DNA of 64,000 nucleotides, taken from assembly GCA_043228905.1 (NCBI GenBank), contig JBHGNT010000010.1, forward strand, positions 2,542,001 through 2,606,000, read 5' to 3'. Shown in pieces: positions 1-10,469 of this stretch. The stretch is from Azolla caroliniana. Taxonomy: Eukaryota; Polypodiophyta. The translations under genes were made by a program, and so were the position numbers. The notes below the pieces were generated by a model that did not search any database, had not been told where the DNA came from, and was given only the letters and a program-made list of their open reading frames with translations. The first letter of the stretch is position 1. Every line of letters starts with the position of its first letter.

Positions 1-39
1 TAGCTAACCTTATATAGCCAAGTGTTTTCATGAACACAT

Positions 40-661
40 ATGTGCCATTATGGTTGTACTTTGATCAGATCGCAATCTACAATTCACTCACTACTTGTAT
101 ACGTGAGCACTCAATTTGGCTTCAACATTCCTCCTGAGATGATGATTGCACCACGTATTCACTCCATTCAACAAAAGTTGATACATTGGAGCTCAAAAAA
201 ACTTTTTCTAGTAGGACGCATCATAGTGGCGAATCAGGTATTACTTGTAAAAACATGGTACAACCTATCATGTTTGACGATCTCAAAAGGAAGTATACAT
301 AAGATTCAACCATGGGTATGCAATTACATTTGGTCTGGTAAGGAAAATCATGCAACCTAGATCAAGGTGGTGTTGCATAAACTCACATCACCCAAGTCAA
401 GAGGAGGGATGGGTCTAATTTATCCCCTCTCACAGTTGAAAGCATTACTCATCAAATTTTTGGTGCAAAGACTCCAACCAGGGGATGACTCTCGGAAATC
501 GCTACTGATACTACACTTTGCTTACTTTAAGCCATAAATAGAGGTTGATTGGGCCCCTAAGACGGGATAGGTTCTAAACATGGATCTCAAATCAAGATTC
601 TTGAGCCAATTGGAGGACAAATTCAGTGCATCCATGTGGACGGCATGGTGTGATATAAGAC
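40..661 (+). mobile_element. Decayed LINE (L1-type) reverse transcriptase tail
   Basis: An open stretch at 40-360 translates to a peptide carrying the signature that follows the palm in plant L1-type reverse transcriptases: KLIHWSSKKLFLVGRIIVANQVLL, then a WYN motif and CNYIWSG. After a stop at 358-360 the same frame goes on with a KSRGGMGL-like block that typically precedes the C-terminal zinc-binding region. The 5' part lies left of the window. The remnant ends at 661, where a copia LTR begins. It is a dead fragment. The family assignment rests on motif recognition only. Confidence 0.7.
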
Positions 662-1019
662 TGTTAGAGACTGAGGCCGTTAGTGCAGAAACGAGAACAA
701 CATTATGTAATGAAGGACAACAAGTGATGGCAGAAGTAAACTAGGTTGAACAGATCAAGCAAGACAATTGAGCAAAGATCAAGATCAAAGAGACAGAATG
801 TGTGTGAGAGAGAGAGACCGAGAGACACACAAAGTAATTGTCTTATTACAAACGTTACAAATAGAAGAATAGTGATATCAACATCATCATGAACTAGGTT
901 ACAAAGTTAGTTATATACTAACTAGGCTAGGGCAACTGTCCTTTTACATATTTACATGAATGTCCCAAACCTAGTTTGTCCAAGTGGGATAGTGTGAATA
1001 TATACACCTGTATTCAACA
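662..1019 (-). repeat. 3' LTR of copia element A
   Basis: On the minus strand this segment begins TGTTGAATAC and ends GTCTCTAACA, so it has TG...CA ends with a short inverted repeat. It directly follows a purine-rich AAGGGAG tract that serves as polypurine tract. The pol remnants of copia A lie just beyond on the same strand. The LTR abuts the LINE fragment at 661, so copia A inserted into that LINE. The partner 5' LTR is not visible because copia B truncates the element at 6691. Confidence 0.65.
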
Positions 1020-1323
1020 CTCCCTTGTAATGGGCGTATACACTAAGGAGAGACTTGTAATATAAAACCAAAGATACAAGATATACAAAGAGATGTTAGG
1101 ATAGATCAGCTTATTGCCAAATCGGTACTGGTCGAAATAAACAGAGGTCGATTGTTCGAAGCTATCTTTGTTGTCCGACTCGATCAAACTAACTTCTCCT
1201 TAAGCACATCTTGTGCCGAAGTGACCAGAATTGGTCAGCTACGAGACACTTGGTCGTCCCATCTAATATATTGTTGGCCATAGAGATCTTCTTGAGGCCG
1301 AGCTTCCCCTAAGTTACATAGTC
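1020..1323 (-). other. Copia A region between RNase H and LTR, no intact reading frame
   Basis: This piece should hold the end of pol of copia A and the polypurine tract. I see frame-broken coding-like sequence only and no other feature. Confidence 0.4.
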
Positions 1324-1741
1324 CTAGACGAAGTGATATCGAATGTCGATGTGCTTCGAGGCATTGTGATGGACCAAGTTCTTCGACAAGGTGACAACAC
1401 CCTGATTGTTGCTATAGACAACTAGAGCCGAATTGGGATCGGCTTGTCGAAACGTACACGCCAACCGATCAAGCCATAGAGGCTCTTTCACCATGTCAGA
1501 CGCAGCTATGTATTCGACTTCTGTGGTTGAAGTGGTCATGCACTCCTAAATTTTGACTTTCATGAAATTGCTAAGGTCTTGTGTGCCCACCAAGTATCTG
1601 ACTTAGCTGAGATTGTGCATGAATCTGTTGACGACTCCTACAACATGTGCTATGTCAGGCCGTTTCGCGATCATCATGTACATCAAGGAGCCGATTGGCG
1701 GTGCATACGGTACCGATTTCATATCTTCCCCCACCAAACGG
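1324..1741 (-). pseudogene. Copia A pol, RT end and RNase H (distal half of split gene)
   Basis: Minus-strand translation shows YAPPIGSLMYMMIAKRPDIA (the conserved RT C-terminal block, usually YASAVGSLMYAM..RPDI) at about 1630-1725. The RNase H block with TEVEYIAASD and a KHIDIRYHFV end lies at 1324-1539. The two parts are in different frames and there are stops, so the gene is broken. The upstream half lies at 6407-6690, because a gypsy element inserted at 1741. The polypeptide would have been the reverse transcriptase/RNase H of a Ty1-copia polyprotein. Confidence 0.8.
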
Positions 1742-2531
1742 TGTCGTGAAGAATTTCGGCCAGAGGCGGAAACCGGGAAACATTGGCTACATCGGCGGGG
1801 TGCAACATGTGTGCTCACCCTTGTACATTTAGTGTGAATAACGAGGGCGCCTTTATGGCACCGAAGAGTAGTCAAGTCGGGACAGACGATCCCATGTAAG
1901 TCGGGATTTATCCCACATTGTAATGCATCCCTCTCCTTGTTCTATAAAAGGAAGGGAGCGCCCTTTGTGAAAGGGTTGCCCATTTTGCTTTAGAGGGTAT
2001 ACCGTTAGATTTAGGGTTAGTTACATTCCTTCTTCTTCTTCTTCTTCTTGTTCTCCCCCCCCCTTCGTGTTCACTTAGGGTTTGCTTCAGCTCGTCTCCT
2101 GCGCAAGACCCCGCTCGGCGCGACAAGCCCGTGAGCTCCCCGACCAGTGGCTTGGCAGCCGACGACTACTGTAACCTACCTTGGTTCGGCTCGAAGCCGG
2201 GAATGTATTCTTCCTTTTATATATATACATTTGCGTCTGTCTTTGTATATTCGCGTCTCTGTTGGTGTCGGGTGCTTCCCCTTTCCTGCGTTTCCTGTAC
2301 ATAAGGGCGTGAGTCGGGTCGGCCTGTGTGTGTGTGTGTGTGTGCGTGTGCGTGCGTGAGTTGGTGGCAAGCGCGCGCTCCCTCTCTTTCTCTCTCTCCC
2401 TTCGGTTGCTTCCGGTGTGCTTCTAGGATGCCCCAGAAACGGTGAAGTACGACTTCCTACGCTCCGTCACTCCCTAGTCCAAGACCCCCATGGTCCTGCC
2501 TTTCTCCACGCACGCGCGTAACAACACGACA
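1742..2531 (+). repeat. 5' LTR of gypsy element 1
   Basis: Starts TGTCGTGAAG and ends ACGACA (TG...CA). A TATA-like TCTATAAAAGG at about 1941-1951 is a likely promoter core. A (TA)n stretch near 2216, a (TG)n run near 2323-2350 and a CT-rich block lie downstream. It aligns with 5621-6406 with few substitutions, so the insertion is fairly recent. Confidence 0.85.
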
Positions 2532-2535
2532 TCTT

Positions 2536-2553
2536 TGGTGAACCCGACGTGAA
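2536..2553 (+). other. Primer-binding-site-like sequence of gypsy element 1
   Basis: TGGTGAACCCGACGTGAA begins four bases after the 5' LTR. The same string occurs nine bases after the LTR of gypsy locus 2 (49203). Position and TGG start fit a tRNA 3'-end complement. I did not identify the tRNA. Confidence 0.65.
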
Positions 2554-2568
2554 AGGCGGCAAGGGAGG

Positions 2569-3267
2569 ATGGAGTCGGAAGACGACGACCTCGCGGTGAT
2601 GGTGGCCGAAGTGGTGTTGGAGTCGGCACGAGTGATGATGAGGTGAGAAGCAGCGCAACAAGCGGTTTAGCGAGTGGTCGAAAGAGTCGGTCGTTTCAAT
2701 GGGGACAAAGTCCCATCTTACTTGGGAGCCTACAACGCGGATATGGAGGAGCGTGGCGTAGACGAGGCGTTGAGGCTGGAGTTCTTCTATCGGGTCGTAG
2801 TTGTCCGGATGCATGCGGAAGTAAAGGAGCTCCGTGAGGCTCATAGTTCGTGGGAGGCCTTCGAAGAGGTGCTCTTGAAGTCATACGGAGGACGGCGGAA
2901 GAGCCGGGGACGACACGACTTCGACCAGTGGGTAGCATCGGCAAAGACCCACCGAGGCGCGACTAAGGCGTTCCGAGAGTTCGAGCGACGACTTGCTTGG
3001 CTCCCGGAGCGGGAACAAGGTTTGGTGGGAACCGACAAGGTCCTATTGTTCGTCAGGTCGATCGACCGAGCGGAACGGGAGGCCATCGGGATGGAGCTCG
3101 AAGACGATGACAGAGCGAATGGGCTTACGGAGGACTGGTCAAAGGTCGGAAGGGTGTGCCAACGGCTAGACAATGAGCAAGCCGAGAAGGCTAAGAGGAA
3201 GGCGCGCGACGGCGTGCCATCACAACAGGAAGAGGCCGAACGGCAAAGGGAGAAGTACAAGGGATGA
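2569..3267 (+). pseudogene. Gag remnant of gypsy element 1
   Basis: The open stretch 2674-3267 encodes a retrotransposon Gag core: VERVGRFNGDKVPSYLGAY, a WEAFEEVLL block, a FREFERRLAWL block, and a DDRANGLTEDW segment. It lines up block by block with the gag at 49267-50976 (VDRVVKLEGQFDGRN, FLDAY, WLEFERAIL, LEDDTQVNGLVADW). The likely ATG at 2569 is in another frame and runs into a stop after about 25 codons. An open frame continues only to 3265, so the gene is broken. In a working element Gag packages the RNA. No zinc knuckle is visible. Confidence 0.75.
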
Positions 3268-3289
3268 AGAGGAGAACGAAGACCGGTCC

Positions 3290-5260
3290 TACAGGATCCC
3301 CACACCAGTCTGGATGCCCCGGCAGTTCGGCCAACATGGCAACGTGAGACCTAGGGAGAAGGCTGGTGGCGACAGGAGAACGGGACCCGGCAATCCGGAG
3401 AAGGACAAACGGACCCGGACAAGAACCGGGCGGAGCAGACTCCCGGACGACCATTCCAGGAGGGAGTAAGAGAGCAGGCCTATGAAGAGGCCGAGGAGAC
3501 AGTACGTCGATACCACGCGAGAAGGTGCGGAGTAAACCGCCCTCTCACCATGCGGAAAACGACAACCCGAGACAGGGTCAGGAAGACAAATCGGAGGCCC
3601 AAGGAGGATCCTTCACACCGGTTCTACAGAAACCGGCGGTCGGCCTAAAGTGACGAACGGTGGCGGCGAGGGGACGAAGGCAAAGGGCTACGGATGGGCG
3701 GTCTACGGAGATCCTCACACCGATCCGGCGGTCGGCCCAAGAGCCAGCGTAAGTCCTATAGGAAAGGACGGTGGCGGCAGGTGAACGTGACCAACAGAAG
3801 CGAATGGCGAAGGCAGAGCGAAGCAGCTGTGACCTTACACGCACTGATTCTAGAGACTCCGGCAGCCAATGACAAGAGGAGGCGTGAGACCTAGAGTAAG
3901 GGACGGTGGCGGCGGCAAGGCAGGCAACCGAAGCCAGAAGGGGAGGTCCCACGAAGACACTCACACCGATCCGACGGTCGGCCCGAGTGCCAGCGTGAGT
4001 CCTATAGGGGAGATCGGTGGTGGCAGGAGAACGTGATCGGACGACAGGAGGCGACGAACGACAAGGACGTATGAGGCCGGCAAGGTGGCTACGGACCATC
4101 TCAAACCTTCCGGCGAGGTGAGTAGGCGTAAGGAAGTCTGGTCCTACGGGATCCCCACACCTAACCAGAGACTCTGGCAGTTCGGCCAACGTGGCAACAT
4201 GAGACCGAGAGAGAAGGTTGGTGGCGGCGGGACACGGGACCCGACTACGCGGAAGACACAAGGAGAGTCCGAGAGGGACTCAAACAAAAGACACCCGGAT
4301 CTCGTCAAGAAACGAAACGAAGACCAGTCCTATGGGACCCTCACACTGATCCGGAGACCCCGGCAGTTCGGCCAACGTGGCAACGTGAGACCTAGGGAGA
4401 AGGACGGTGGCGGCAGGGAACGGTACCCAACGACACGAGGTAGCGGATAGGGAACCGGTAAGACGGGGCGGACGAAGTGCGAAACCCTCACTGGCCGGTT
4501 ATGGTTTCGGAACGAGCCGGTAGGGGCAAACACAGGGAAGTGTGTTAGGCCGGAAAGGCACACCTGGGACGGAACAAGAGTCTCACAAGTGGCCATCGCG
4601 GGCCGGATCGAAGCGTGACTATGGGACGGTGTTCGGCGCGGGCGGAGCCGAACAAAGGAAGCGGAAGATGGCACAAGGGAGGTGTCGGGAACGAGGGAGG
4701 TGCCGGGAACGAGGTGACGAGTGCATAGTGGACTGCACAGGGTCGGAGTCAGGGGATGACAAGAGAGGCCGGAGGAGGATCCTCCACACTCGCTTCGTAG
4801 ATCCCAGGAGCTCCGTCGAAGTAGCGAAGACTGACACGGCAAGCCCGGGGTGACAAGCTGGTGGGGGTGAGGGGACGACGGCAAGCGGAAGACTTAGGAC
4901 CTGTTGCAGCAGCACGAAGATGGGAAGGGCCAAGTGGGCTACTACAGGGTGTTCCTCGGATGCGGAGGACACCAGTATGCGGGTGAGCGGCGATGCACGA
5001 TCTGGCCGGGAAAGGGGCCGACAAGGCGTGCAATGAACCGGAGTACGGCACAGGCAGTGCCAAACAACGGAGGAGGGTATGTGGCACACGGAGGTGCCGG
5101 AGCGGAAAGGCGAGCGCGGAGATAGGTTGCGCGGTTCGGAGGTAGCGCGTAGAAGGCCAGAAAAGGATCCTCCACACCGTTTCGGAGACCATGGCAGTTC
5201 GAGCCGACGCGGCGATGTAAAGACCATGGAGAAGGAAGGTGGCTGCAAGAGGACGAAGGC
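3290..5260 (+). repeat. Degenerate tandem module in gypsy element 1 interior
   Basis: A unit recurs with the core pattern 'CACACCGATCCGGAGAC..GGCAGTTCGGCCAACGTGGCAACGTGAGACC..GGTGGCGGC' (given in broken form). Clear copies lie near 3317, 3729, 3973, 4172, 4360 and 5192. Weaker copies lie between them, roughly 100-200 bp apart. In one frame the unit reads like ETPAV...QRET, close to the ETWAV..QRETQE repeat of the gag tail at 50240-50970. I infer it is a decayed, expanded Gag C-terminal extension. Confidence 0.6.
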
Positions 5261-5620
5261 AACGCGAAACAGCATGGGACGGCAATTAGGACAACACGAA
5301 TGGTCAACGGAGGCCAAGCGGGTCACTACGGGCGTTCCTCAAGCCGAGGACATCGAGCATACGGCGGGGAGTGGGGCGTTCATACGGCCGAACAAGGGCC
5401 AGCCGAAGTATGCGTACTCGGAGATCGCGGTAGAGGACCCATCGACGGGTCGAACGAGCCTACGAGGAGGTAAGCGCGAAGGAAGAACCGAAGCTGACGG
5501 ATCAAACCGGCAGCGAGCCGGGATGCAGATTACGGAAGACCAGTTTCTCACCGGCCGAAATCTCCCACCCTTCACCGGATTTGGCACGTACCGGTGGACG
5601 TGCGGTTTGGTGGGGGCGGA

Positions 5621-6406
5621 TGTCGTGAAGAATTTCGGCCAGAGGCAGAAACCGGGAAACATTGGCTACATCGGCGGGGTGCAACATGTGTGCTCACCCT
5701 TGTACATTTAGTGTGAATAACGAGGGCGCCTTTATGGCACCGAAGAGTAGTCAAGTCGGGACAGACGATCCCATGTAAGTCGGGATTTATCCCACATTGT
5801 AACGCATCCCTCTCCTTGTTCTATAAAAGGAAGGGAGCGCCCTTTGTGAAAGGGTTGCCCATTTTGCTTTAGAGGGTATACCGTTAGATTTAGGGTTAGT
5901 TACATTCCTTCTTCTTCTTCTTCTTCTTGTTCTCCCCCCCCCTTCGTGTTCGCTTAGGGTTTGCTTCAGCTCGTCTCCTGCGCAAGACCCCGCTCAGCGC
6001 GACAAGCCCGTGAGCTCCCCGACCGGCGGCTTGGCAACCGACGACTACTGTAACCTACCTTGGTCCAGCTCGAAGCCGGGAATGTATTCTTCCTTTTATA
6101 TATATACATTTGCATCTGTCTGTGTATATCCGCGTCTCTGTTGGTGTCGGGTGCTTCCCCTTTCCTGCGTTTCCTGTACATAAGGGCGTGAGTCGGGTCG
6201 GCCTGTGTGTGTGTGTGCGCGTGTGTGTGCGTGAGTCGATGTCAAGCGCGCGCTCCCTCTCTTTCTCTCTCTCCCTTCGGTTGCTTCCGGTGTGCTCCTG
6301 GGATGCCCCGGAAATGGTGAAGTACGACTTCCTACGCTCCGTCACTCCCTAGTCCAAGACCCTCGTGGTCCCGCCTTTCTCCACGCACGCGCGTAACAAC
6401 GCGACA
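5621..6406 (+). repeat. 3' LTR of gypsy element 1
   Basis: Preceded by the purine-rich tract TTTGGTGGGGGCGGA, then TGTCGTGAAG. It ends GCGACA and is followed by ACGG, which repeats the base run in front of the 5' LTR. It differs from the 5' LTR by scattered substitutions and a few small indels, for instance in the (TG)n run near 6205-6232. Confidence 0.85.
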
Positions 6407-6690
6407 ACGGGATGTCGGAGAGTCTCATTGAGATAGCCGAAGGCTAATGGGGAGCGAGGTCGAAGCAGATTTGGCCAATTGCATGTTGAAGCACTCCAGG
6501 ACACGTTTGATGTAGTCGGCTTGAGACAAAAATAATCTTCATTCCAAGTATGACCTAGGTCGAGTTGGACCTAGGTCCTTCATTGTGAACTTCAACCACA
6601 GTTGCCGAACAAGATCGACAAGCTCTCCACCATGTTGGTTGGAGAGAAAGATGTCATCCATGTACAGGATGAGGAAGATGGGTGACCCAT
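6407..6690 (-). pseudogene. Copia A pol, RT catalytic block (proximal half of split gene)
   Basis: The reverse complement reads FLILYMDDIFLSNQ, the copia YxDD catalytic box, followed by LWLKFTMKDLGP and a SQADYIKRVLECFNMQLAKS block. These are the normal order of copia RT motifs and lead into the motifs at 1630-1741 once the gypsy insertion is removed. At least two in-frame stops are present. The gene ends abruptly at 6691, where the LTR of copia B begins. Confidence 0.8.
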
Positions 6691-6691
6691 C

Positions 6692-7369
6692 TGTTGGGAG
6701 ACAGGTCCCTCCGGATGGGAAGGGAGAAGAACAGTGTGGATGAGGAGTAGCTGGCTACGGAGAGCCGGATGGTGCAGACCCGGTATGAACCGGATGAAGA
6801 GTACCCGGCTACGGAGAGCCGGATGGTGCAGACCCGGTATGAACCGGATGAAGAGTACCCGGCTACGGAGAGCTGGATGGTGCAGACCTGGTATGAACCG
6901 GATGAAGAGACATATTAGTAAATATGTTTCTGATAGTCCATCGCGGCTACATTTGTAAATAGCCGAAAAGTCATATTAGTATAAATATGACTTAGGGCAA
7001 ACCTTTTAGAAACTGTTGTGGTTGTTGTCATTTTCTTGTTGGTGCAAGAAGAGAGAGTGTGTAACTGTGTACAGGTTGAGAGAGAGAGAGAAAGAGGTCG
7101 TTGCCTCTGTTGTAACCGCCGCCTGTGGCGAAGATCTGTGAGCACGAGGTCGGTGCCTCAGTGAACTCACGGTTGTATATTCTTACATAGTGACAGTTTG
7201 CAGCCTGTGGGCTGCCGTGGTTTTTTCCCCTAGTTTGGGGTTTTTTCCACGTAAACCTCCTGTGTATCTCCCTCTTCTTCTTGTCGAGTTTTATTTCCCG
7301 TTTTCTGTGTATGATCCTAAGCTCGGTTGTGGCCGAGCGTTGCGCATAAGGAGCGTTGAGTTCCCGTCA
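6692..7369 (+). repeat. 5' LTR of copia element B
   Basis: Begins TGTTGGGAGACAGG and ends CCCGTCA. It is followed two bases later by a perfect initiator-Met-tRNA primer site. Its front third (about 6750-6912) contains three copies of a 54-bp tandem unit beginning CGGCTACGGAGAGCC. The same start and the same 54-bp units recur in the palindrome at 9238-9602. There is no matching full LTR elsewhere in the window. Confidence 0.8.
6750..6912 (+). repeat. 54-bp tandem repeat inside copia B LTR
   Basis: Three units of 54 bp with few mismatches, starting CGGCTACGGAGAGCC and ending CCGGATGAAGAGTAC. Because 54 is a multiple of three, the repeats stay open in several frames and create spurious open reading frames here and at 9223-9702. 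Confidence 0.8.
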
Positions 7370-7371
7370 AG

Positions 7372-7384
7372 TGGTATCAGAGCG
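7372..7384 (+). other. Primer-binding site of copia B (initiator Met tRNA)
   Basis: TGGTATCAGAGCG sits two bases after the LTR. This is the standard complement of the plant initiator methionine tRNA 3' end used by most Ty1-copia elements. Confidence 0.85.
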
Positions 7385-7386
7385 AA

Positions 7387-9237
7387 ATGACACAGAAAAT
7401 GGAAGACTCGTTTGGCGGCATGTTCAAGCTCACCGGCTCCAACTATTCAGTGTGGAAGTCGAAGATGAGGGAAATGCTCGTGGTTAAAGACCTCTGGCTG
7501 CCGGTTCAGTTCGGGGACAAGAGACCGGACAAAATCGACGCCGAAATATGGGAGCTGATGCACATGAAGACAACGGCGTACATACAGTGCTTCATCGACA
7601 TGAGCTTGTACAACAACCTCAATGAGGAGAGTAAGGCTCATGAGCTCTAGGAGAAGATCGGCATAATGTTTCAAAACAAAAATGTTGTTAATCAGGTTTC
7701 GGTATTCCGAAAGCTAGTAAGACTCCGGTACCAAGATGGCTCCAGCATGGCGGAGCACATGAATGCCTTCCAGGGGCTGATACACCAGGCAACGTCATTG
7801 GAACTACCTCTCGCCAATGAGGTACTAGCGCTACTCCTGCTCGGTTCCCTCCCGGATAGCTGGGAGACGTTGGTTGTCACTTTGGGCAACACCGGGCCGG
7901 AAGGAAAGCAGTTATCCCTAGCAAGAGTAAAATCGAGCTTGCTAGATGAGGAGGCGCATCGGAAAGATAAAGATACAAGCTCCGACTCCAAAGCGCTCCT
8001 TACCGAATCAGAATGCGGAAGACATAGAAACCGTAGTCCCCAGAACCGGGAGAAGTCGGGGACACGGTCAAAGTCAAGGGGGAGGCCTACTTGCTTCTAT
8101 TGCGGCAAGCCGGGTCACTTCCAAAAGAACTGTCGACATTTCCGTAAAGACAAGGAAACCGACGGTACCGATTCGAAGCGGACCCCAGACCGGAACGGTA
8201 AAGACCGAAGGGGGCCGGACCAGAAGGGAAGGACGGCAATCGTGGCAAGTGAAGAAGAGTTGATGCTCATCATCGAGGAGTGTGAGATAAACCTTGCCGG
8301 CGACGAGATGACCTTGGTGGTAGACTCCGAAGCATCGTTCCACCTTACCCCAGACCGGAAATACTTCTCATCCTACTCAGCCGGTGACCATGGCTGTGTC
8401 CGGATGGGGAATGAAGGTACATGCCGAATTGTCGGCACAGGAGACGTGTGCCTGTCAACACCAACCGGATGCAAGTTGCTACTGAAGGATGTCTGACACG
8501 TTCCGGAGGTTCGTCTGAACCTGATATCAGCCAGTCCGCTAGATGATGAGGGCTACACGGGTAGCATCCGAAACGGTGTCATGAATTTCAGCAAAGGGAG
8601 CCTAATTGTGGCTCGGGCCCGGAAGGTAAACACACTGTACCTGATGAATGCCCAGCTATGCTCGAAAGAACTGAACGTGGCATCCGACACTGCCGGTGAG
8701 CTGTGGCACAAGAGGCTGTGTCATATGAGCGTGAAGGGGATGAAGAGGCTTGCAGACGACAACCTCATTCCAGTGAAGAACGTGCACTTAGAGAAGTGCA
8801 CTGATTGTCTGGCCGCTAAGCAGAACCGGACCTCCTTCCGACCAAGGCCACCGATGAGACGTAATGCACCACTGGAGTTTGTGCATACGGATGTGTGTCA
8901 AGTAGACACGAAGTCACATGCCGGAGCGCAGTACTTCGTGACGTTCATAGATGACCACAGCCGGAAGCTGTGGGCCACACCATTGAAGACGAAGGATTAG
9001 GTGTTATCCGTCTTCAAAGACCTCCACGCGAGAGTGGAAAGAGAAACCGGCCGGAAGCTGAAGGCGGTTCGAGCAGACAACGGAGGAGAATACCGGGGGC
9101 AGTTCGAGGAGTACTGCCGCTCAAAGGGAATCCGGCTCGAATTTACCGTGCCGAAGACGCCGGAACTAAACGAACTGGCCGAGAGGATGAACCAGACCAT
9201 AATGGAGAGGGTCCGGAATATGCTAGCGCATGCAAAA
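7387..9237 (+). pseudogene. Copia B gag-protease-integrase, truncated inside integrase
   Basis: All coding blocks share one frame from the ATG at 7387. Gag comes first (GSNYSVWKSKMREML, then a UBN2-like region). A CCHC zinc knuckle CFYCGKPGHFQKNC lies near 8092-8133 and the protease near 8320, where the active site reads DSEAS instead of the usual DSGAS/T. The GAG-pre-integrase domain (LWHKRLCHMSVKGM) and the integrase core with HTDVC, FIDDHSRK and NGGEYRG follow. Only three stops break the frame (7648, 8494, 8998). Each can be explained by a single C-to-T or G-to-A change from the residue usual at that place. At 9238 the frame runs into an inverted LTR structure, so the rest of integrase and all of RT and RNase H are missing from this copy. 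Confidence 0.85.
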
Positions 9238-9602
9238 TGCTGGGAGACAGGTCCCTCCGGATGGGAAGGGAGAAGAACAATACCGACGAACAAACGGTAC
9301 GAGGAGCACCCGGCTACGGAGAGCTGGATGATACAGGCCCGATATGAACCGGATGAGGAGTACCCGGCTACGGAGAGCCGGATGATGCAGGCCCGGTATG
9401 AACCGGATGAGGAGTACCCGGCTACGGAGAGCCGGGTACTCCTCATCCGGTTCATACCGGGCCTGCATCATCCGGCTCTCCGTAGCCGGGTACTCCTCAT
9501 CCGGTTCATATCGGGCCTGTATCATCCAGCTCTCCGTAGCCGGGTACTCCTCATCCGGTTCATACCGGGCCTGCACCATCCGGAGGGACCTGTCTCCCAA
9601 CA
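9238..9602. repeat. Palindrome of two head-to-head copia B LTR starts
   Basis: The left arm begins TGCTGGGAGACAGGTCCCTC. The right arm ends with the inverted form, GAGGGACCTGTCTCCCAACA. Both arms carry 54-bp LTR units in opposite orientation, and they meet near 9430 at CCCGGCTACGGAGAGCCGGG. The left arm keeps about 45 bp of LTR start that the right arm lacks. The structure has TG...CA ends but no clear target duplication. The left side joins plus-strand integrase. The right side is the start of a minus-strand 3' LTR after a GGGGGAGTT polypurine tract. Confidence 0.85.
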
Positions 9603-10469
9603 AACTCCCCCTTCACTCAAGCATGGGGTGTCTTACCAGTCCGATTCTCTTCCGGCATGCATCCAGCTTGTCGGGTGTCAGCACTTTGGTCAGCATATCT
9701 GACACGTTCTCGGCCGTGTGGATCTTCGTCAGTGCGAACTCCTAGTCATCTACTCTTTCCCGGATCCAGTGATACCTCCGTTGGATATGCTTCGTCCGGG
9801 AATGGTAGGCCGCATTCTTAGCAAGGTGGATAGCACTTTGACTGTCCCAATAGAGTCGGTATTCCTCTTGCTGTTTACCGAGCTCTCCGATGAAGTCCTT
9901 CATCCATAAAATTTCCTTGCCGGCTTCCACAGCCGCCATGTACTCCGCCTCCGTGGTTGACAATGCAACCGTCTTCTGCAGCCTCGATTGCCACGAAACA
10001 GCTCCCCCTACATATGTCATTAAATACCCGGATGTAGACCGGCTGGTATCCACATCAGCCGACATGTCCGAATCGGTGAAACCGTCCAGTTGAGGTTTTC
10101 CGGAGCCGAATCGGAGACACATATTTGAAGTGCCCTTCAAATACCGGAGTATCCATTTGACCGCGTTCCAGTGCTCCTTGCCGGGATTACTCATAAACCG
10201 GCTCACCACTCCGACTGCGTATCCTATGTCCGGTCGGGTACAAACCATTGCGTACATCAAGCTCCCGACAGCAGAGGCATATGGAATCTTCATCATATCC
10301 GCCTTCTCTGCTTTCGTCTTTGGGCTTTGGTTTCTGGACAGCTTGCAGTTTGCCGGAAGTGTCGATCCGACCGGTTTTGCTTCTGACATGTTGAACCGGT
10401 GAAGCACCTTTGTCACATACTTCTCCTGTGATAGCCTTAATTGCTTCACTGACCGGTCCCGAATGATGA
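9603..10469 (-). pseudogene. Same-family copia 3' half: RT end, RNase H, polypurine tract
   Basis: Minus-strand translation from the gap edge gives the last part of reverse transcriptase (SQEKYVTKVLHRFNM, YASAVGSLMYAMVCTRPDIG, HWNAVKWILRYLKGT). RNase H follows (LDGFTDSDMSADVD, STTEAEYMAA, HSRTKHIQRRYHWIRE). After one stop at 9739-9741 the frame goes on with a DMLTKVL.P.KLDACR tail, the normal end of copia pol. The polypurine tract GGGGGAGTT at 9603-9611 then leads into the LTR start. The 5' part is lost in the N gap. It is oriented opposite to copia B although it belongs to the same family. Confidence 0.85.

Larger units (their letters stand above)
1742..6406 (+). mobile_element. Non-autonomous Ty3-gypsy element (TR-GAG type), complete with both LTRs
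   Basis: Two near-identical direct repeats (1742-2531 and 5621-6406) bracket about 3.1 kb. The internal region holds a primer-binding-like site, a decayed gag and a long repeat-rich tail, but no protease, reverse transcriptase or integrase could be recognised. The host copia A sequence reads on across the insertion. The flanks share ACGG (1738-1741 and 6407-6410), or AACGG if the terminal A is counted, consistent with a 4-5 bp target duplication. The LTR start TGTCGTGAAG and the primer site match the second gypsy locus at 47457-52051, so both belong to one lineage. The internal part is visibly richer in G+C than the genic part of the window. It probably moved using enzymes from a related full-length element. 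Confidence 0.85.

Noticed and set aside
3578-5326. Several minus-strand frames of 120-235 codons in gypsy element 1
   Set aside because: They are antisense to the GC-rich repeat module, low in stops by composition, with no recognisable domain.
9223-9603. Minus-strand open frame with repeated YPATES/YEPDEE units
   Set aside because: The 54-bp LTR repeat is a multiple of three, so frames stay open without coding function.
9001-9702. Long open frame across integrase and the palindrome
   Set aside because: It is a chimera of integrase with 54-bp LTR repeats read through in both orientations; only the integrase part is real coding sequence.
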